A stretch of 64,000 nt of DNA, from contig CANLHV010000001.1 in the NCBI GenBank assembly GCA_947490975.1, forward strand, positions 3,231-67,230, read 5' to 3'. Both the position numbers and the translations under genes were made by a program. Shown here piece after piece: positions 63,998 through 64,000 of this stretch. The notes below the pieces were generated by a model, which was not told where the DNA came from, made no database searches, and saw only the letters and a list, made by a program, of their open reading frames with translations. The number at the start of each line of letters is the position of its first letter. The first letter of the stretch is position 1. Origin of the DNA: Acidimicrobiaceae bacterium (lineage in GTDB: Bacteria > Actinomycetota > Acidimicrobiia > Acidimicrobiales > Ilumatobacteraceae).

Positions 63998-64000
63998 TTT

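Noticed and set aside
1..64000. tRNA genes, insertion sequences, prophage or integrative element
   Set aside because: I looked in the intergenic gaps for tRNA arms and attachment-like repeats and saw none, and no transposase or integrase frame is present.

Overview
The window is a dense stretch of an actinobacterial (Actinomycetota) chromosome. Marker genes point there: a mycothiol ligase (mshC), a Bpa-type proteasome activator, WhiB, a phosphatidylinositol mannoside locus (pgsA, PatA-like acyltransferase, pimA; pimB-like elsewhere), F420 enzymes (npdG, LLM oxidoreductase), an InhA-like FabI, SepF and DUF3040. Base composition looks moderate (not calculated). Many neighbours overlap by 4 nt or abut with no gap. 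This fits a streamlined aquatic lineage, perhaps Acidimicrobiia/Ilumatobacter-like, but that placement is an inference. No tRNA, insertion sequence, prophage, CRISPR array or defence island was seen, and no gene-free stretch exceeds about 230 nt.

Layout. 1-7.1 kb: partial lemA, then the PI/PIM locus on the minus strand (thrS, HIT phosphorylase, a small membrane protein, pgsA, PatA-like acyltransferase), with an LLM oxidoreductase inserted before pimA. 7.1-10.5 kb: npdG-mshC-plsC on the minus strand, divergent from fabI. 10.5-15.4 kb: secreted subtilase, DUF255 thioredoxin-like protein, nitroreductase, and a protein of unknown function. 15.4-20.6 kb: phosphodiesterase, bpa, dnaE1. 20.7-21.2 kb: an Rrf2 regulator. 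21.2-43.4 kb: one almost continuous minus-strand division and cell-wall block, read from its promoter as mraZ, a structured RNA, rsmH, ftsL, ftsI, murE, mraY, murD, ftsW, murG-murC (fused), murB-ftsQ (fused), ftsZ, yggS, sepF, yggT, ileS, a DksA-like Lys-repeat protein, lspA, rluD. 43.6-49 kb: lipoate ligase-like protein, HNH nuclease, small conserved protein, acyl-CoA dehydrogenase, ROK kinase, DUF3040, dinB. 48.9-57.5 kb: membrane protein, inositol-phosphatase-like protein, glpK, then glkA, SRPBCC, pimB-like, queG, Cys-rich small protein, thrB, trpD, whiB. 57.7-63.6 kb: glpD, an AGPS-like flavoprotein, a second FGGY kinase, two ferritin-like proteins. The window ends with rnpB, the RNase P RNA.

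Most notable: (1) two adjacent in-frame fusions in the dcw cluster, MurG-MurC and MurB-FtsQ, with murF absent from its usual place; (2) a 127-nt multi-helix RNA between mraZ and rsmH; (3) a textbook mraZ promoter carrying four phased GTGG(G/T) boxes; (4) a DksA-like protein without zinc cysteines and with twelve 18-bp repeats; (5) a glpD/AGPS-like/FGGY-kinase operon whose kinase has lost glycerol-contact residues; (6) a recurring TANNNT-N6/7-start arrangement that implies leaderless transcripts at about nine genes and decides several start codons.
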